Origin: JAOUEA01 sp963790335
Lineage (GTDB): Bacteria > Actinomycetota > UBA4738 > HRBIN12
Length of the DNA stretch: 64,000 nucleotides
Direction of reading: 5' to 3'
Assembly (NCBI GenBank): GCA_963790335.1
Contig: CAWBOB010000007.1
Location: 1 to 64,000, forward strand
Shown: positions 37,247-46,419 of the stretch, in pieces
How the letters are laid out: each line of letters starts with the position of its first letter
How positions within the stretch are numbered: the first letter of the stretch is position 1
Notes under the pieces: model-generated
Seen by the model: the letters and a program-made list of their open reading frames with translations, nothing else
Told to the model about the DNA's origin: nothing
The model's database searches: none
Program-made: the position numbers and the translations under genes

Positions 37247-38094
37247 CGGCGCTCGGGCCACCGCGCCGCGAGGTGGCGCACGGCGAGCGTCGTGGAATCG
37301 CCCTGGCGATCCTGCTGCTCGCCTTGCTTTGTGCCCCGGCGCTTGCCGCCCTCACCTTCCCACCGCTTACGGGACGTGTCGTCGACGCCGCCGGCATCCT
37401 CCCGCCGGAAGCGGAGATCTCGCTGGACCAGAAGCTCGCCGCACTCGAGGCCAAGGCGAGCGATCAGCTCGTCGTCGCCACCATCCCCTCGCTCCAAGGC
37501 ACCGACATCGCCGATTTCGGTTACCAGCTCGGCCGCAGCTGGGGTATCGGCCAGGGCAAGCTGAACAACGGGGTCGTGCTGATCGTCGCGCCGCAGGAGC
37601 GAAAGCTGCGCATCGAGGTCGGCTACGGCCTCGAAGGCACCCTCACCGATGCCCTTTCCAGTGTCATCATCCACGAGGCGATTCTGCCGAAGTTCAAGGC
37701 GGGCGACATGCCGGCCGGCATCGATGCGGGGGTGGATGCCATCATCTCCGTCCTGACCAACGACGAATCGGAGTGGAAGGCCCGCGCCGCGGCAGCCCAG
37801 AGATCCGAGGAGGGCGGCTCCGAAGGAGTCCCGACGACACTGATCGTCATCGTCATGATCGCGATCTACCTCGTCATCATCCTTAACGGATTCCGCCGGG
37901 CGCCGGCGGGGCGGGGCTCGCACGCACGCGGCTACAGGCGACGCGGCGGCCTCGACGGCATACTGACCGGCACCACGATCGGCAGCGGCTCGTCCTGGAG
38001 CGGCGGCTCGTCCTGGAGCGGCGGCTCGTCAGGCGGTGGTTTCTCGGGTGGCGGCGGATCGTTCGGCGGCGGCGGGTCGTCAGGAAGCTGGTGA
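37243..38094 (+). CDS. TPM-domain protein (YgcG-like) with Gly/Ser-rich tail
   Basis: A 283-residue protein: signal peptide (IALAILLLALLCAPALA), TPM domain (GRVVDAAGILPPEAEISLDQ, GVVLIVAPQERKLRIEVGYGLEG), one transmembrane helix (TTLIVIVMIAIYLVIIL) and a tail of repeated GGSSWSGGSSxGGGFSGGGG-type sequence. This is the standard layout of TPM proteins found beside lemA. The GTG start is preferred because it overlaps the lemA stop. The tail is low-complexity and may be surface-exposed or disordered. Confidence 0.88.
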   Translation: MTALGPPRREVAHGERRGIALAILLLALLCAPALAALTFPPLTGRVVDAAGILPPEAEISLDQKLAALEAKASDQLVVATIPSLQGTDIADFGYQLGRSWGIGQGKLNNGVVLIVAPQERKLRIEVGYGLEGTLTDALSSVIIHEAILPKFKAGDMPAGIDAGVDAIISVLTNDESEWKARAAAAQRSEEGGSEGVPTTLIVIVMIAIYLVIILNGFRRAPAGRGSHARGYRRRGGLDGILTGTTIGSGSSWSGGSSWSGGSSGGGFSGGGGSFGGGGSSGSW

Positions 38095-38792
38095 TGGCGC
38101 ACAGCCTGTCCGAAAGCGAACATGCCCGCATAGCAGACGCCATCTCGGCGGCGGAAGCCATGACCTCGGGCGAGATCTACTGCGTCCTCGCGCAACGGTC
38201 CTCGGATTATCGTCTGGTGCCAGTCGTCTGGGCTGCCCTCGCCGCGCTTCTCGTGCCGGCCGCGTTCGCTCTTCTCGGGCTGCGGCCCCATGCATGGCCG
38301 GTGATCGGCGAGCCCTGGTGGACGGGCGAGGCGACGCTCGCCGACCTCGACCGCGCCGTCTCGACCGGCCTGCTCCTCGTTCTCCTCGCCCAGGTCGCGA
38401 CGTTCGTCCTCGCGTGGCTTGCGACGTCGCCCGAGCCGATCAGGCTGGCCCTTGTCCCGCGTGCCTACAAGCGCGACCGCGTCCGCCGCTCCGGCCTGGA
38501 CCAGTTCATCGCCCGCGGCATGCAGCGCACGCGCGAGCGTACCGGCGTCCTCATCTATGCCTCGCTCGCGGAGCACCAGGTCGAGGTGATCGCCGACGAA
38601 GGAATCTATTCGCGCGTGCCGCCTACCGTCTGGGACGAAGCCGCCCGCAGGCTTTCCGCGAGCGCCGCCGAGGGTCGCGTCGCCGATGGCTTTGTCGAAG
38701 CGGTTACCCTTTGCGGGTCCGTGCTCGCCGAGCATTTCGACCGCCGGCGGGACGACACGAACGAGCTTCCCGATCGCATCGTCGAGCTTTGA
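38094..38792 (+). CDS. second TPM-domain membrane protein
   Basis: The third gene of the lemA-TPM-TPM set, 232 residues. It starts SLSESEHARIADAISAAEAM, has two transmembrane helices (VVWAALAALLVPAAFALLGL and LLLVLLAQVATFVLAWLA) and a C-terminal domain with RTGVLIYASLAEHQVEVIAD, typical of the TPM phosphatase group in alphaproteobacteria. Phosphatase activity is known only for a plant relative, so the role here is uncertain. The start overlaps the previous stop (TGATG). Confidence 0.85.
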   Translation: MAHSLSESEHARIADAISAAEAMTSGEIYCVLAQRSSDYRLVPVVWAALAALLVPAAFALLGLRPHAWPVIGEPWWTGEATLADLDRAVSTGLLLVLLAQVATFVLAWLATSPEPIRLALVPRAYKRDRVRRSGLDQFIARGMQRTRERTGVLIYASLAEHQVEVIADEGIYSRVPPTVWDEAARRLSASAAEGRVADGFVEAVTLCGSVLAEHFDRRRDDTNELPDRIVEL

Positions 38793-38804
38793 CGAGCGGC
38801 GTCG

Positions 38805-39545
38805 CTAAGCCCGAGGTGCGCCCGGCGGGAGCGCCGCCACGGCGCTCTCGATCTCGGCGAAAATGGCGGCGGCAGCGGCAACCGGATCGGGCGCGGCCGT
38901 GATGGGGCGGCCGATGACGAGATAGTCGGCGCCTCGCCGGATCGCATCGGCCGGGGTGGCCACGCGCTTCTGGTCGCCCTGCTCGCTTCCCGCCGGGCGA
39001 ACGCCGGGCGTTACCATCAGGAGGCGCTCGCCATGGCTTCGATGTAGGGATGCGACCTCCGATGGCGACAGGATGAGGCCATCGATCCCAGCCTCCACGG
39101 CTTGGTCGGCGCGCCGTGCGACGAGATCCGCGACTGTTCCGCCATAGCCGGAGGCCGCGACATCGGCTTGGTCGTAGGAGGTCAGCACGGTCACCCCGAG
39201 CACCGTGAGCTGCGTTCCCGCCGCAGCCTGAGCGGCGGCGCGCATGGTCTGGGGATAGGCATGGACGGTAACGAACGCCATCCCGAGCGTCGCGATCGCC
39301 TCGACACCCTTGGAAACCGTGCTGCCGATGTCGTGCAGCTTCATGTCGAGGAAGACCTTCTTGCCGCCCATGGCAAGGTCGCGCGGGAAGCCGAGTCCGC
39401 CGGAAAATACGAGCTGGTAGCCGACCTTGTAGACGGTGACGAGGTCGCCGAGGCGCTCGACCAGGGCCCGGGCCTCGCCAACATCGCCGAGGTCCAGGGC
39501 GACGATCAGCCGATCGCGGGGAGCCGGCGAAGCGCGCGCCGTCAT
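38805..39545 (-). CDS. pyrF: orotidine 5'-phosphate decarboxylase
   Basis: It makes UMP from OMP. It is 246 residues with the catalytic motif FLDMKLHDIGSTV and the phosphate-binding C-terminal segment LMVTPGVRP and DYLVIGRPIT. The ATG at 39545 (MTARASPAPRDRLIVALD) matches family N-termini; longer starts upstream are unlikely. The frame is intact. It follows the pmtA-like gene by 10 bases on the same strand. Confidence 0.93.
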   Translation of the reverse strand: MTARASPAPRDRLIVALDLGDVGEARALVERLGDLVTVYKVGYQLVFSGGLGFPRDLAMGGKKVFLDMKLHDIGSTVSKGVEAIATLGMAFVTVHAYPQTMRAAAQAAAGTQLTVLGVTVLTSYDQADVAASGYGGTVADLVARRADQAVEAGIDGLILSPSEVASLHRSHGERLLMVTPGVRPAGSEQGDQKRVATPADAIRRGADYLVIGRPITAAPDPVAAAAAIFAEIESAVAALPPGAPRA

Positions 39546-39555
39546 GGGCTCTGCA

Positions 39556-40175
39556 TCAGTTCTTGACGCCCTGGCGGTAGATCCACACCCGTGCCGGCGG
39601 CATGTTGCGCCAGATGCGAGGAGAGCCATGCGCCGTGAAGAAGGCGTTCTTCAAGGGCATGGGCGAGACGACCGCATAGGTGAACTGGATGAAGGGCGCC
39701 GCGGGCTTCATGTGCCGGAAGGCCTCCCTGAGAAGGGCGAGGCGCTTGGCTTCCGGCTTGGTGAAGAGGGGCAGGCCGCAGATGACGGCGGCGGCCTTCT
39801 CGTGCAGGATACCCCGTAGGCGATCCGACAGGGCATATGCGTCGCCTTGGATCACCATCGCGGCCGGGAAGCGGCGGCGCAGGAGGTCGCAGAACTCCGG
39901 GCTGTATTCGAGCAGGATCAGGCGGCTCTCGGCGACGCCATGCGCGATCAGCGCCTCGGTCACCGGCCCCGTGCCCGGCGCCGATCTCGACGACGGGGCC
40001 GTGTGACCTTGGATCGACATACCTTGCGATGGCACGCGACAAATAGCGGCTCGAAGGAGTGACGGCGCCGAGCTGAAGAGGCTTTCTCGGCCCACGTGCG
40101 GAAGAAGTGAGCCGCATCGCCGAACCGCTCGGTCGTCCTCCGCAACGCCCTCTGCGCCTCGTGCCGCTGAATCAT
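39556..40175 (-). CDS. pmtA: PmtA-like phospholipid N-methyltransferase, two frameshifts
   Basis: A SAM-dependent methyltransferase of about 205 residues resembling rhizobial PmtA, which converts phosphatidylethanolamine towards phosphatidylcholine. The motifs in order are WAEKPLQLGAVTPSSRYL, the SAM loop VVEIGAGTGPVTEALI, LILLEYSPEFCDLL, VICGLPLF and a C-terminal FIQFTYAVVSP. Two extra bases (near 40,077 and 39,983) split it. The start at 40175 begins MIQRHEAQRALRR. An rRNA methyltransferase-like role is less likely given the GLPLF and QFTY segments. Confidence 0.8.
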
Positions 40176-40200
40176 CTTCGCGCCTCGATGGTAGATTTGG

Positions 40201-41434
40201 TCAGCGGTATGGGGTGATTGCAGCGTCGTCAAGGCGCGAAGCCCTCGGTCCACTAAGAAGTTGTAACGCCCATTCCTCCAAAACCGACCTATCCTGCTCC
40301 GTTTCGCGTTTCCAGGCCAGTTTGCGAAGCCTCGCCGGATCAAGGCGGCCTGTCGCCCAGATTGCCATGCCGCGGACCTCGGGGACGTCGTCGTCGATCA
40401 GCCGCGCAGCGTCCACCGCGAGCGTCGCGTCGCTCGAATTGCCGATCGCCGACGAGGACGTTGCGGATGAAGCGCGAGCGGCCGATCCGCTTGACGGGGT
40501 TGCGAGCGAACATGGTCCGGAAGGCCGCGTCGTCGAGGCGCGACAGCTCGGACAAGGCGGGAGCGACGAGCGACTCGCGGGCCGCCAGGCGCTGCTCGCG
40601 CGCCGCGGCGGCGAACTTGTTCCAGGGACAGACCGCGAGGCAATCGTCGCAGCCATAGATGCGGTTGCCGATCGCCTCGCGGAACTCGACCGCGATCGGC
40701 CCCTTGTGCTCAATCGTCAGATAGGAGATGCAGCGCGCCGCATCGAGGCGGTAGGGAGCCGGAAAGGCCCGCGTGGGGCAGGCGTCGAGGCAAGCCCTGC
40801 AGGAGCCGCAGTGGTCGCGATCCGGCCTGTCGGGCTCCAGGGCCGCCGCCGTGAAGATCGAGCCGAGGAACAGCCACGAGCCGAGCTGACGGCTGACGAG
40901 GTTGGTGTGCTTGCCCTGCCAGCCGAGGCCCGCGGCCTCAGCCAGCGGCTTCTCCATGACGGGGGCGGTGTCGACGAAGACCTTGAGCTCAAGCCCGGAT
41001 GCGACGCCGAGCCATTGCCCGACCGCCTTGAGCTTTTTCTTGACGACGTCATGGTAGTCGTCGCCGCGCGCATAGACGGAAATCGCGCCGCAGCTCTTCT
41101 GCGCGAGGGTTCCGAGCGGGTCGCTGTCGGGGCCATAGTTGAGCCCGAGCATGACCACGGAGCGGACCTCCGGCCACAGCGAGCGCGGATCGCCGCGCTC
41201 CTCGGCCCGAGCGGCCATCCAAGTCATGCTGGCGTGGTGCCCGGCCTCCAGGAACGCGCGGAGCCTCTCAGGAACGCCCTGCAGCGCATCCGGTGCCGCG
41301 ATGCCGACGACGTCGAAGCCTTCCGCCCGAGCCCGGGCGATCAAGGCCTCGCGAAGCGCCCGGTCAGTCAGGCGGGAGCGGCGGGTCCCGGTCGCGCCAC
41401 CGGGCGGCGATGGCTCAGAAGTCGAGGTCCGCAT
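40201..41434 (-). CDS. queG: epoxyqueuosine reductase, one frameshift
   Basis: It performs the last step of queuosine tRNA modification, with cobalamin and two [4Fe-4S] clusters. The motifs are VRSVVMLGLNYGPD, GEL-like GLGWQGKHTNL, the ferredoxin Cys sets CGSCRACLDACPT and CDDCLAVCPWNKF, and a C-terminal HEAT-like part (IGNSSDATLAVDAARLI). One inserted base near 40,444 separates the last about 80 residues. The start ATG at 41434 overlaps the end of the GST gene. It depends on cobalamin, whose synthesis genes cbiD and cobB are in the same block. Confidence 0.9.
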
Positions 41435-42107
41435 AGGTCGGCGAGGGAGCGGTGCCGCGTACCGTCTCGGCCAGGAGCGGCCGGAACGACGGGCGGGACT
41501 TGATCCTGGCATACCATTCCTTGGCAGCCTCGTCCTCCTCCCAGGGCACGTCCCCGAGATAGTCGACCACGGACAGATGCGCGGCCGCGGCGAGGTCGGC
41601 GAAGGTGAGGCGGTCCCCGGCAAGCCAGTCCCGCCGCCTCACCAGGAACCCGACATAGCGCAGATGATAGCGCACATTCGCCTTCGCGGCGCGGATCGCC
41701 GTGGTGTCTGGCGCTCCCCCGCCGACCCCCTGCGGCATGAAGCGCTTCAGGACCTTCTCCGTCACAAGGTAGTCCGCAACCTCCGCATGAAACTTCGAGG
41801 TAAACCACTCGACGATGCGGCGCACCTCCATGCGCTCAGGCATCCCGGTCGGCAGGAGCCTCTGGTCGCAGAGGCCCTCGCCGTAGGTCTCGTCCAGGAA
41901 CTCGACGATGGAGCGGGCGCCGGGCACCACCAGTCCCGTCTCGTCGACGAGCACCGGGATGTCTCCGGCTGGGTTGAGCCGTAAGAAATCCTCCCGCCGC
42001 TCCCAGACCTTCTCCTCGACGAGGTCGACGCCGACGCCCATCTCGCTGAGGGCGAGGCGGACGAATCGGGACTGCGGATCGAGGGGATGGTGGTGAAGGC
42101 TTGCCAT
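41415..42107 (-). CDS. glutathione S-transferase family protein
   Basis: A 230-residue GST. The N-terminal thioredoxin fold begins LHHHPLDPQSRFVRLALSE, with the glutathione-binding NPAGDIPVLVDE and a GARSIVEFLDE helix. The all-alpha C-terminal domain contains DWLAGDRLTFADLAAAAHL, the N-capping region. The frame is intact. It precedes queG with a 20-base overlap; this GST-queG adjacency recurs in alphaproteobacteria as I recall. Confidence 0.88.
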   Translation of the reverse strand: MASLHHHPLDPQSRFVRLALSEMGVGVDLVEEKVWERREDFLRLNPAGDIPVLVDETGLVVPGARSIVEFLDETYGEGLCDQRLLPTGMPERMEVRRIVEWFTSKFHAEVADYLVTEKVLKRFMPQGVGGGAPDTTAIRAAKANVRYHLRYVGFLVRRRDWLAGDRLTFADLAAAAHLSVVDYLGDVPWEEDEAAKEWYARIKSRPSFRPLLAETVRGTAPSPTYADLDF

Positions 42108-42297
42108 GGACCCGTCTGCATGTGCCGGGATGGGCCGGACGACGACGCGGCTTGGATCGCGCGAGCGATCCGTATACCCGCACCCTCGTGTTCCGGCAAC
42201 CCGCCGACGCCCCCGCAGCCGAGGCGGCGAGAATGGGCGCCAAAGGGTTACCGAAACGTTAACGTCCGCCATTCATCGGACGAACCCAGCCCCACCC

Positions 42298-43383
42298 TCA
42301 GCTGGAGAGGCCCCCGGCGAGGCTCGGCACGTCGAGTGGACGGAAGCCGTAATGCTCGATCCAGCGCACGTCGGCATCGAAGAAGGGGCGCAGGTCCGGC
42401 ATGCCGTATTTCAGCATAGCGATCCGATCGATGCCCATGCCCCAGGCAAACCCCTGGCACTCGTCGGGATCGAGCCCGCAATTGCGCAGCACGTTCGGAT
42501 GGACCATGCCGCAGCCCAGGATCTCCATCCAGTCCTCGCCCTCGCCGAACCGCACCTCCCCGCCGCGGCGGTCGCATTGGATGTCGACCTCCATGGAAGG
42601 CTCGGTGAAGGGAAAGAAGGACGGCCGGAACCGCATCTTTACCGACGGCACTTCGAAGATACGCCCGGCAGAACTCCTCCAGGATCCATTTCAGATGGCC
42701 GATATGGCTTTCGCGGTCGATCACCAGCCCTTCGACCTGATGGAACATCGGCGTATGCGTCTGGTCGGAGTCGTTCCGGTAGGTGCGGCCGGGGATGACG
42801 ACGCGGATCGGCGGGTTCTGCGACAGCATCGTGCGAACCTGCACCGGGCTCGTATGGGTGCGCAGCACCTTGCGCTCGCCGCTCGCCGCGTCCGGCGCCA
42901 GGAAGAAGGTGTCGTGCATCTCGCGTGCCGGGTGGCCGGGCGGGAAGTTCAGCATGGTGAAGTTGTAGTCGTCGCGTCTCGATGTCCGGACCCTCCGCGA
43001 TCGGGAAGCCCATGTCGGCGAAGATCGCCGTGATCTCCTCGATGACTTGGCTGATCGGATGGATGCGCCCCGTCTCGAGGCCGGACGTCCTCGGCGGCAG
43101 CGAGACGTCGACGGCCTCGCTTGCGAGTCGCGCTTCGAGCCCGGCCTCGCGCAAGCGCCTGGCGCCGCGCGGCGAGCGACTGCATCACGCGGTCCTTGGC
43201 GGCATTGATGGCGGCGCCTGCGACCCGCCGCTCCTCCGGCGCCATTTTGCCGAGACCCGAGAGGAGTTCTGACAAGGTGCCCTTCTTGCCGAGGGCGGCG
43301 ATACGCACCGTTTCCAGCGCCGCCTCGTCGGATGCCGCCTCGATATCGGCAGCAGGCGCTCTCCAGCCTTCGAGATCGATCAT
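42298..43383 (-). CDS. pheS: phenylalanyl-tRNA synthetase alpha subunit, three frameshifts
   Basis: It charges tRNA-Phe together with PheT. After correction it is about 360 residues. The motifs are GKKGTLSELLSGLGKM, DYNFTMLNFPPGHPAREM, the motif 2 region RVVIPGRTYRNDSDQTH and the motif 3 region GFAWGMGIDRIAMLKYGM. Three extra bases (near 43,166, 42,979 and 42,658) break the frame; each can be removed with full recovery of conserved sequence. rplT and rpmI lie nearby upstream, the usual rpmI-rplT-pheS neighbourhood, here with a LOG gene between. Confidence 0.92.
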
Positions 43384-43515
43384 CGCCTTCGTCCGCTTGT
43401 CGGGAACGGACCCGCTTTAGCGGGAACCAGCGGCACTTCGCCAGCCCGCAGGTGAGGCACCCGTTATGACTGTGTGGTAGAGAACGGCGTCTACAAGCCT
43501 CAACGAAGACAGAAG

Positions 43516-44437
43516 ATGCCCGACTCCACCCCCCAAAGAACCTCCCCCGCCTACCGGCTCGCCGCCACCGACCCCGATTTCCTGCTCGGGGACTTCGACG
43601 CGCGGCGTCCGCTTCCAGCTCGAATACCTCAAGGCGCAGGAGCATCTGCGGGCCTTCGGCATCCGCTCGACCATCGTCGTGTTCGGCTCGGCCCGCGTCA
43701 TGGAGCGACGGGCCGGCAACCATGCGCGCTGGTATCGCGAGGCGCGCGCCTTCGGGCGCATCGCCTCCGAGCGCGGCGGCGCGCTCAATGCCGGCCCCGA
43801 GGGGCGCTTCAATGTCATCGCCACCGGCGGCGGGCCGGGCTTCATGGAAGCCGCCAACCGCGGCGCCAGCGAAGCGGGCGCGCCGACCATCGGCTTCAAC
43901 ATCACGCTGCCGCACGAGCAGGAGCCGAACGCCTATACGACGCCGGAGCTCACCTTCCGCTTCCACTACTTCGCCATGCGCAAGATGCATCTCGCCATGC
44001 ACGCGGTGGCGCTGGTGGTCTTCCCCGGCGGCTTCGGGACGCTCGACGAACTGTTCGAGATCGTCACGCTGCGCCAGACCGGGAAGATGCCCTTCTGCCC
44101 CATCGTCCTGATGGACCGCGCCTACTGGGAGCGCCTGATCAATCTCGAGGTGATGATCGAGGAGGGATTCATCCGGCCGGATGACCGCGGCCTCTACGCC
44201 TTCGCGGAGACGGCGGAGGAGGCTTGGGCAATCCTTGAGCGGCAGGGTCTCGCCGTGCCGCTGAACGAAGTGGCTTGCCGGTCGAGCACCGGAGCATCGC
44301 CGCCTCATGGTCGTCGATCGTGGTCCTGCGCAGGCAGCAAAACAGCGGCCGAGCGAATGCGCTGGGCCGCCGATGCAACGAAGCTGACCGGCCTTGCCGC
44401 TCAGGCGGCGGCCTTGACCTTTCGACGAGCGCCTTGA
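43516..44437 (+). CDS. LOG-family protein (cytokinin riboside phosphoribohydrolase-like), one frameshift
   Basis: A Rossmann-fold protein with both LOG signatures, GGGPGFMEAANRGASEAG and PGGFGTLDELFE. Family enzymes cleave nucleoside 5'-monophosphates to base and ribose phosphate. One extra base near 43,606 separates the short N-terminus from GVRFQLEYLKAQEHL. The nominal frame runs to 44437 and overlaps the 3' end of the opposite-strand rplT. The last about 50 residues look unlike the family, so the true end may be nearer 44,280 after an unseen indel. Confidence 0.85.
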
Positions 44438-44753
44438 AGGCGTCCGGCTCGCGGATGGCGAGGTCGGACAGGACCTTGCGATCGACCTCGATACCGGCCT
44501 TGGCGAGGCCGGCGATGAAGATCGAGTAGGTGAGGCCGAGCTCGCGGACCGCAGCGTTCACGCGCTGGATCCAGAGCGCGCGGAAGGTGCGCTTCTTCAG
44601 CTTGCGGCCGACATATTCGTATTGCAGCGAACGCTCGACCGACTGCTTGGCGGTGCGGATCGTGTTCTTGCGGCGGCCGTAATAGCCCTTCGCCTGCTTC
44701 AGGATCTTCTTGTGCTTGGCATGGGCCGTAACGCCCCGCTTGACGCGAGCCAT
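44401..44753 (-). CDS. rplT: 50S ribosomal protein L20, one frameshift at the C-terminus
   Basis: L20 binds 23S rRNA early in assembly. The sequence ARVKRGVTAHAKHKKILKQA and GRRKNTIRTAKQSVERSLQY is typical. One base is missing near 44,422, so the last residues (ALVEKVKAAA) need correction; otherwise the frame runs on. The corrected length of 117 is normal. It follows rpmI by 36 bases, the universal rpmI-rplT order. Confidence 0.95.
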
Positions 44754-44789
44754 GGCTGATCTCCTCGTGTTCCGTTGGTGCCGCGGCGA

Positions 44790-44990
44790 TCAGCCGTTGG
44801 GCAGGAAATACTTCTTCACGTTCTCGCCGTCCGTCTTGAACAGGACGCGCGTGCCGCGAAGGCTGCGGATCTGCTTGTTGGTCCGCTTGATCATGCCGTG
44901 ACGCTTGCCCTGCTGGGCATGCATCACCTTGCCGGAACCGGTGATCTTGAAGCGCTTTTTGGCGCCCGACTTGGTCTTCATCTTGGGCAT
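44790..44990 (-). CDS. rpmI: 50S ribosomal protein L35
   Basis: A 66-residue basic protein beginning MPKMKTKSGAKKRFKITGSG, with HGMIKRTNKQIRSLRG. The frame is intact. It is the first gene of rpmI-rplT. infC, often upstream, is absent; instead a YgjP-like peptidase gene lies 190 bases upstream on the same strand. Confidence 0.96.
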   Translation of the reverse strand: MPKMKTKSGAKKRFKITGSGKVMHAQQGKRHGMIKRTNKQIRSLRGTRVLFKTDGENVKKYFLPNG

Positions 44991-45180
44991 TTTGCTCGTC
45001 TCCGAAATGAAAAGGGCGCCGAGATCGCATGATCCGGTCGCCCGAAGCTTTGGCGGCAAGAAACCGTCCGAGCCATCGGCATCGCCACGGCAGCCCTTTC
45101 AGCCGGTCGATGCGGGACGCGGGTCTATAGGCGAGGTGCGGCGAAAAAGCAATCGGGGGTCCTTCGGCGCAACGGTTCCC

Positions 45181-45921
45181 TCACCCGTAGCGGTGCAGCT
45201 CCGCGCCGTGGGCCCTCAGCCAGGCCTTCGCCTCCCTCGTCCGCGGGCAAAGCGTCTCGCAGGCGCGCCAGAACTGACGGAATGGTTCATCTCCTTGAGA
45301 TGGGCGACCTCATGGGCGGCGAGATAGTCGAGCACGAAGGGGGGGCGAGGATCAGCCGCCAGGAGAAGGCGAGCGCGCCCGGTCGAGGAGCAGGAGCCCC
45401 AGCGGCTCGCAGTGTCCTTGACGGTGACGGAGGCATAGCGTCGCCTCGAGAGCCGCGCAATGGCGCTCGACGGCGGCCGTCAGGTCGTGCAGCGCCTGCT
45501 TCGCAGGAAGTCGGTGAGGCGGCGGGGCAGATGCGGGATATCGCCACAGACGCCGGCAGCGTCGGAGGATTGCCCGGCTCGACCTTCACCGTGCCTCGGC
45601 TTTGCGGCGATATGCACGACGCGATGCGGAACGCCGCGCAACGGGATCATGGCGCCATCGGCGAAGCTGACATCGTGCGCCAGCCTGCCCAGCCGCGTTG
45701 CGATCCAGGCCGCATGCTTTTCCGCGAAGGCCCGCGCCGTCGCGAGGCTGCCGCGCGACGGCATCGACAGGACGACGTCGCGCTGGGCGGTGCGGACCCG
45801 CAAGCGTGTAGCGGCGCGCGGTCTCGACCCGGCGCACGGTGACGGGGACGATGGCGGAGCCCACGCGGACCTCGAGGCAGGTCGGATCCGGCAGCTCGGT
45901 GCGGCGGAAAAGTCGAAGCAT
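45181..45921 (-). CDS. YgjP-like zinc metallopeptidase (SprT/M48-related), frameshifted
   Basis: After correction it is about 240 residues. Recognisable parts are VTVRRVETARRYTLRVR near the start, ARAFAEKHAAWIATRLGRL, a stretch near ALAFSWRLILAPP, and the zinc motif HEVAHLKEMNHSVQFW (HExxH plus downstream His). This is the DUF45/YgjP metal-dependent hydrolase pattern. At least four indels break it. The start ATG at 45921 (MLRLFRRTELPDP) is the best fit. The substrate is unknown. Confidence 0.78.
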
Positions 45922-45986
45922 GCGATTCGACCAGGATGATATCAGAGCGTCTCGCGCAGGACGATCACGGCTGCTAGTGAAGCGCC

Positions 45987-46214
45987 ATGTTGGATGACGC
46001 GCCGCCGTGGTGGGAATCCGCGCATCCATGAGGGGCCCGGCCCTATCTCCTCGGTCGCAACCGGCTGAAGGCGGCGCTGCGCGGCTTCTTCGAGGCGCGC
46101 GATTTCGTTGAGATCGAGGCGGCCTGCCTCCAGGTGTCGCCCGGCAACGAGACCCATCTGCATGCCTTTGCCACGCAGCTCGTCGGCGGCGACCTCGCTC
46201 GCGCGACGCGCTAT
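45987..46214 (+). CDS. epmA: EF-P lysine lysyltransferase EpmA (GenX), N-terminal fragment cut by a junction
   Basis: EpmA is a truncated lysyl-tRNA synthetase homologue that modifies elongation factor P. Only about 75 residues remain: PYLLGRNRLKAALRGFFEAR, DFVEIEAACLQVSPGNETHL and HAFATQLVG. One indel near 46,028 breaks the start. The family next has YLHTSPEFA-type sequence, but the text stops matching after about 46,214, where block 3 begins. Class II synthetase motifs 2 and 3 are therefore missing. Confidence 0.85.
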
Positions 46215-46222
46215 GTCCGAGG
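46205..46222. other. chimeric junction 2: alphaproteobacterial epmA to actinobacterial thpR
   Basis: The plus-strand EpmA reading ends near 46,214, and the minus-strand RNA ligase reading ends at LTMRFLG near 46,216. Each is a cut conserved gene on opposite strands, with nothing between. No mobile element or repeat is visible, so a chimeric join is favoured over a natural rearrangement. Confidence 0.85.
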
Positions 46223-46395
46223 AAGCGCATCGTCAGATGCCAGTTCTCTCGCGGTACCCACCGCACTCCCGGGAGCGACGGTCGCCACGGCGCCAACACC
46301 GCATCGATCTCGTCGGCCACCTCGAGCGGGATCTCGACCGCCACGAAGAGCCGTTGCGGCTGTGTCTCAGCCTCGTCTGGTCGATCCCCGGCCAC
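46216..46395 (-). CDS. thpR: RNA 2',3'-cyclic phosphodiesterase (2'-5' RNA ligase family), N-terminal fragment
   Basis: The first about 60 residues match ThpR: RLFVAVEIPLEVADEID, then ENWHLTMRFLG with the first HxT catalytic motif. The second HxT motif and the rest are lost at the junction. It lies 24 bases after cinA on the same strand; cinA-thpR-recA is a frequent actinobacterial order, but recA is not present here. Confidence 0.82.
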
Positions 46396-46419
46396 CTGCG
46401 ATCGCCCCCCGGCTGCGGG

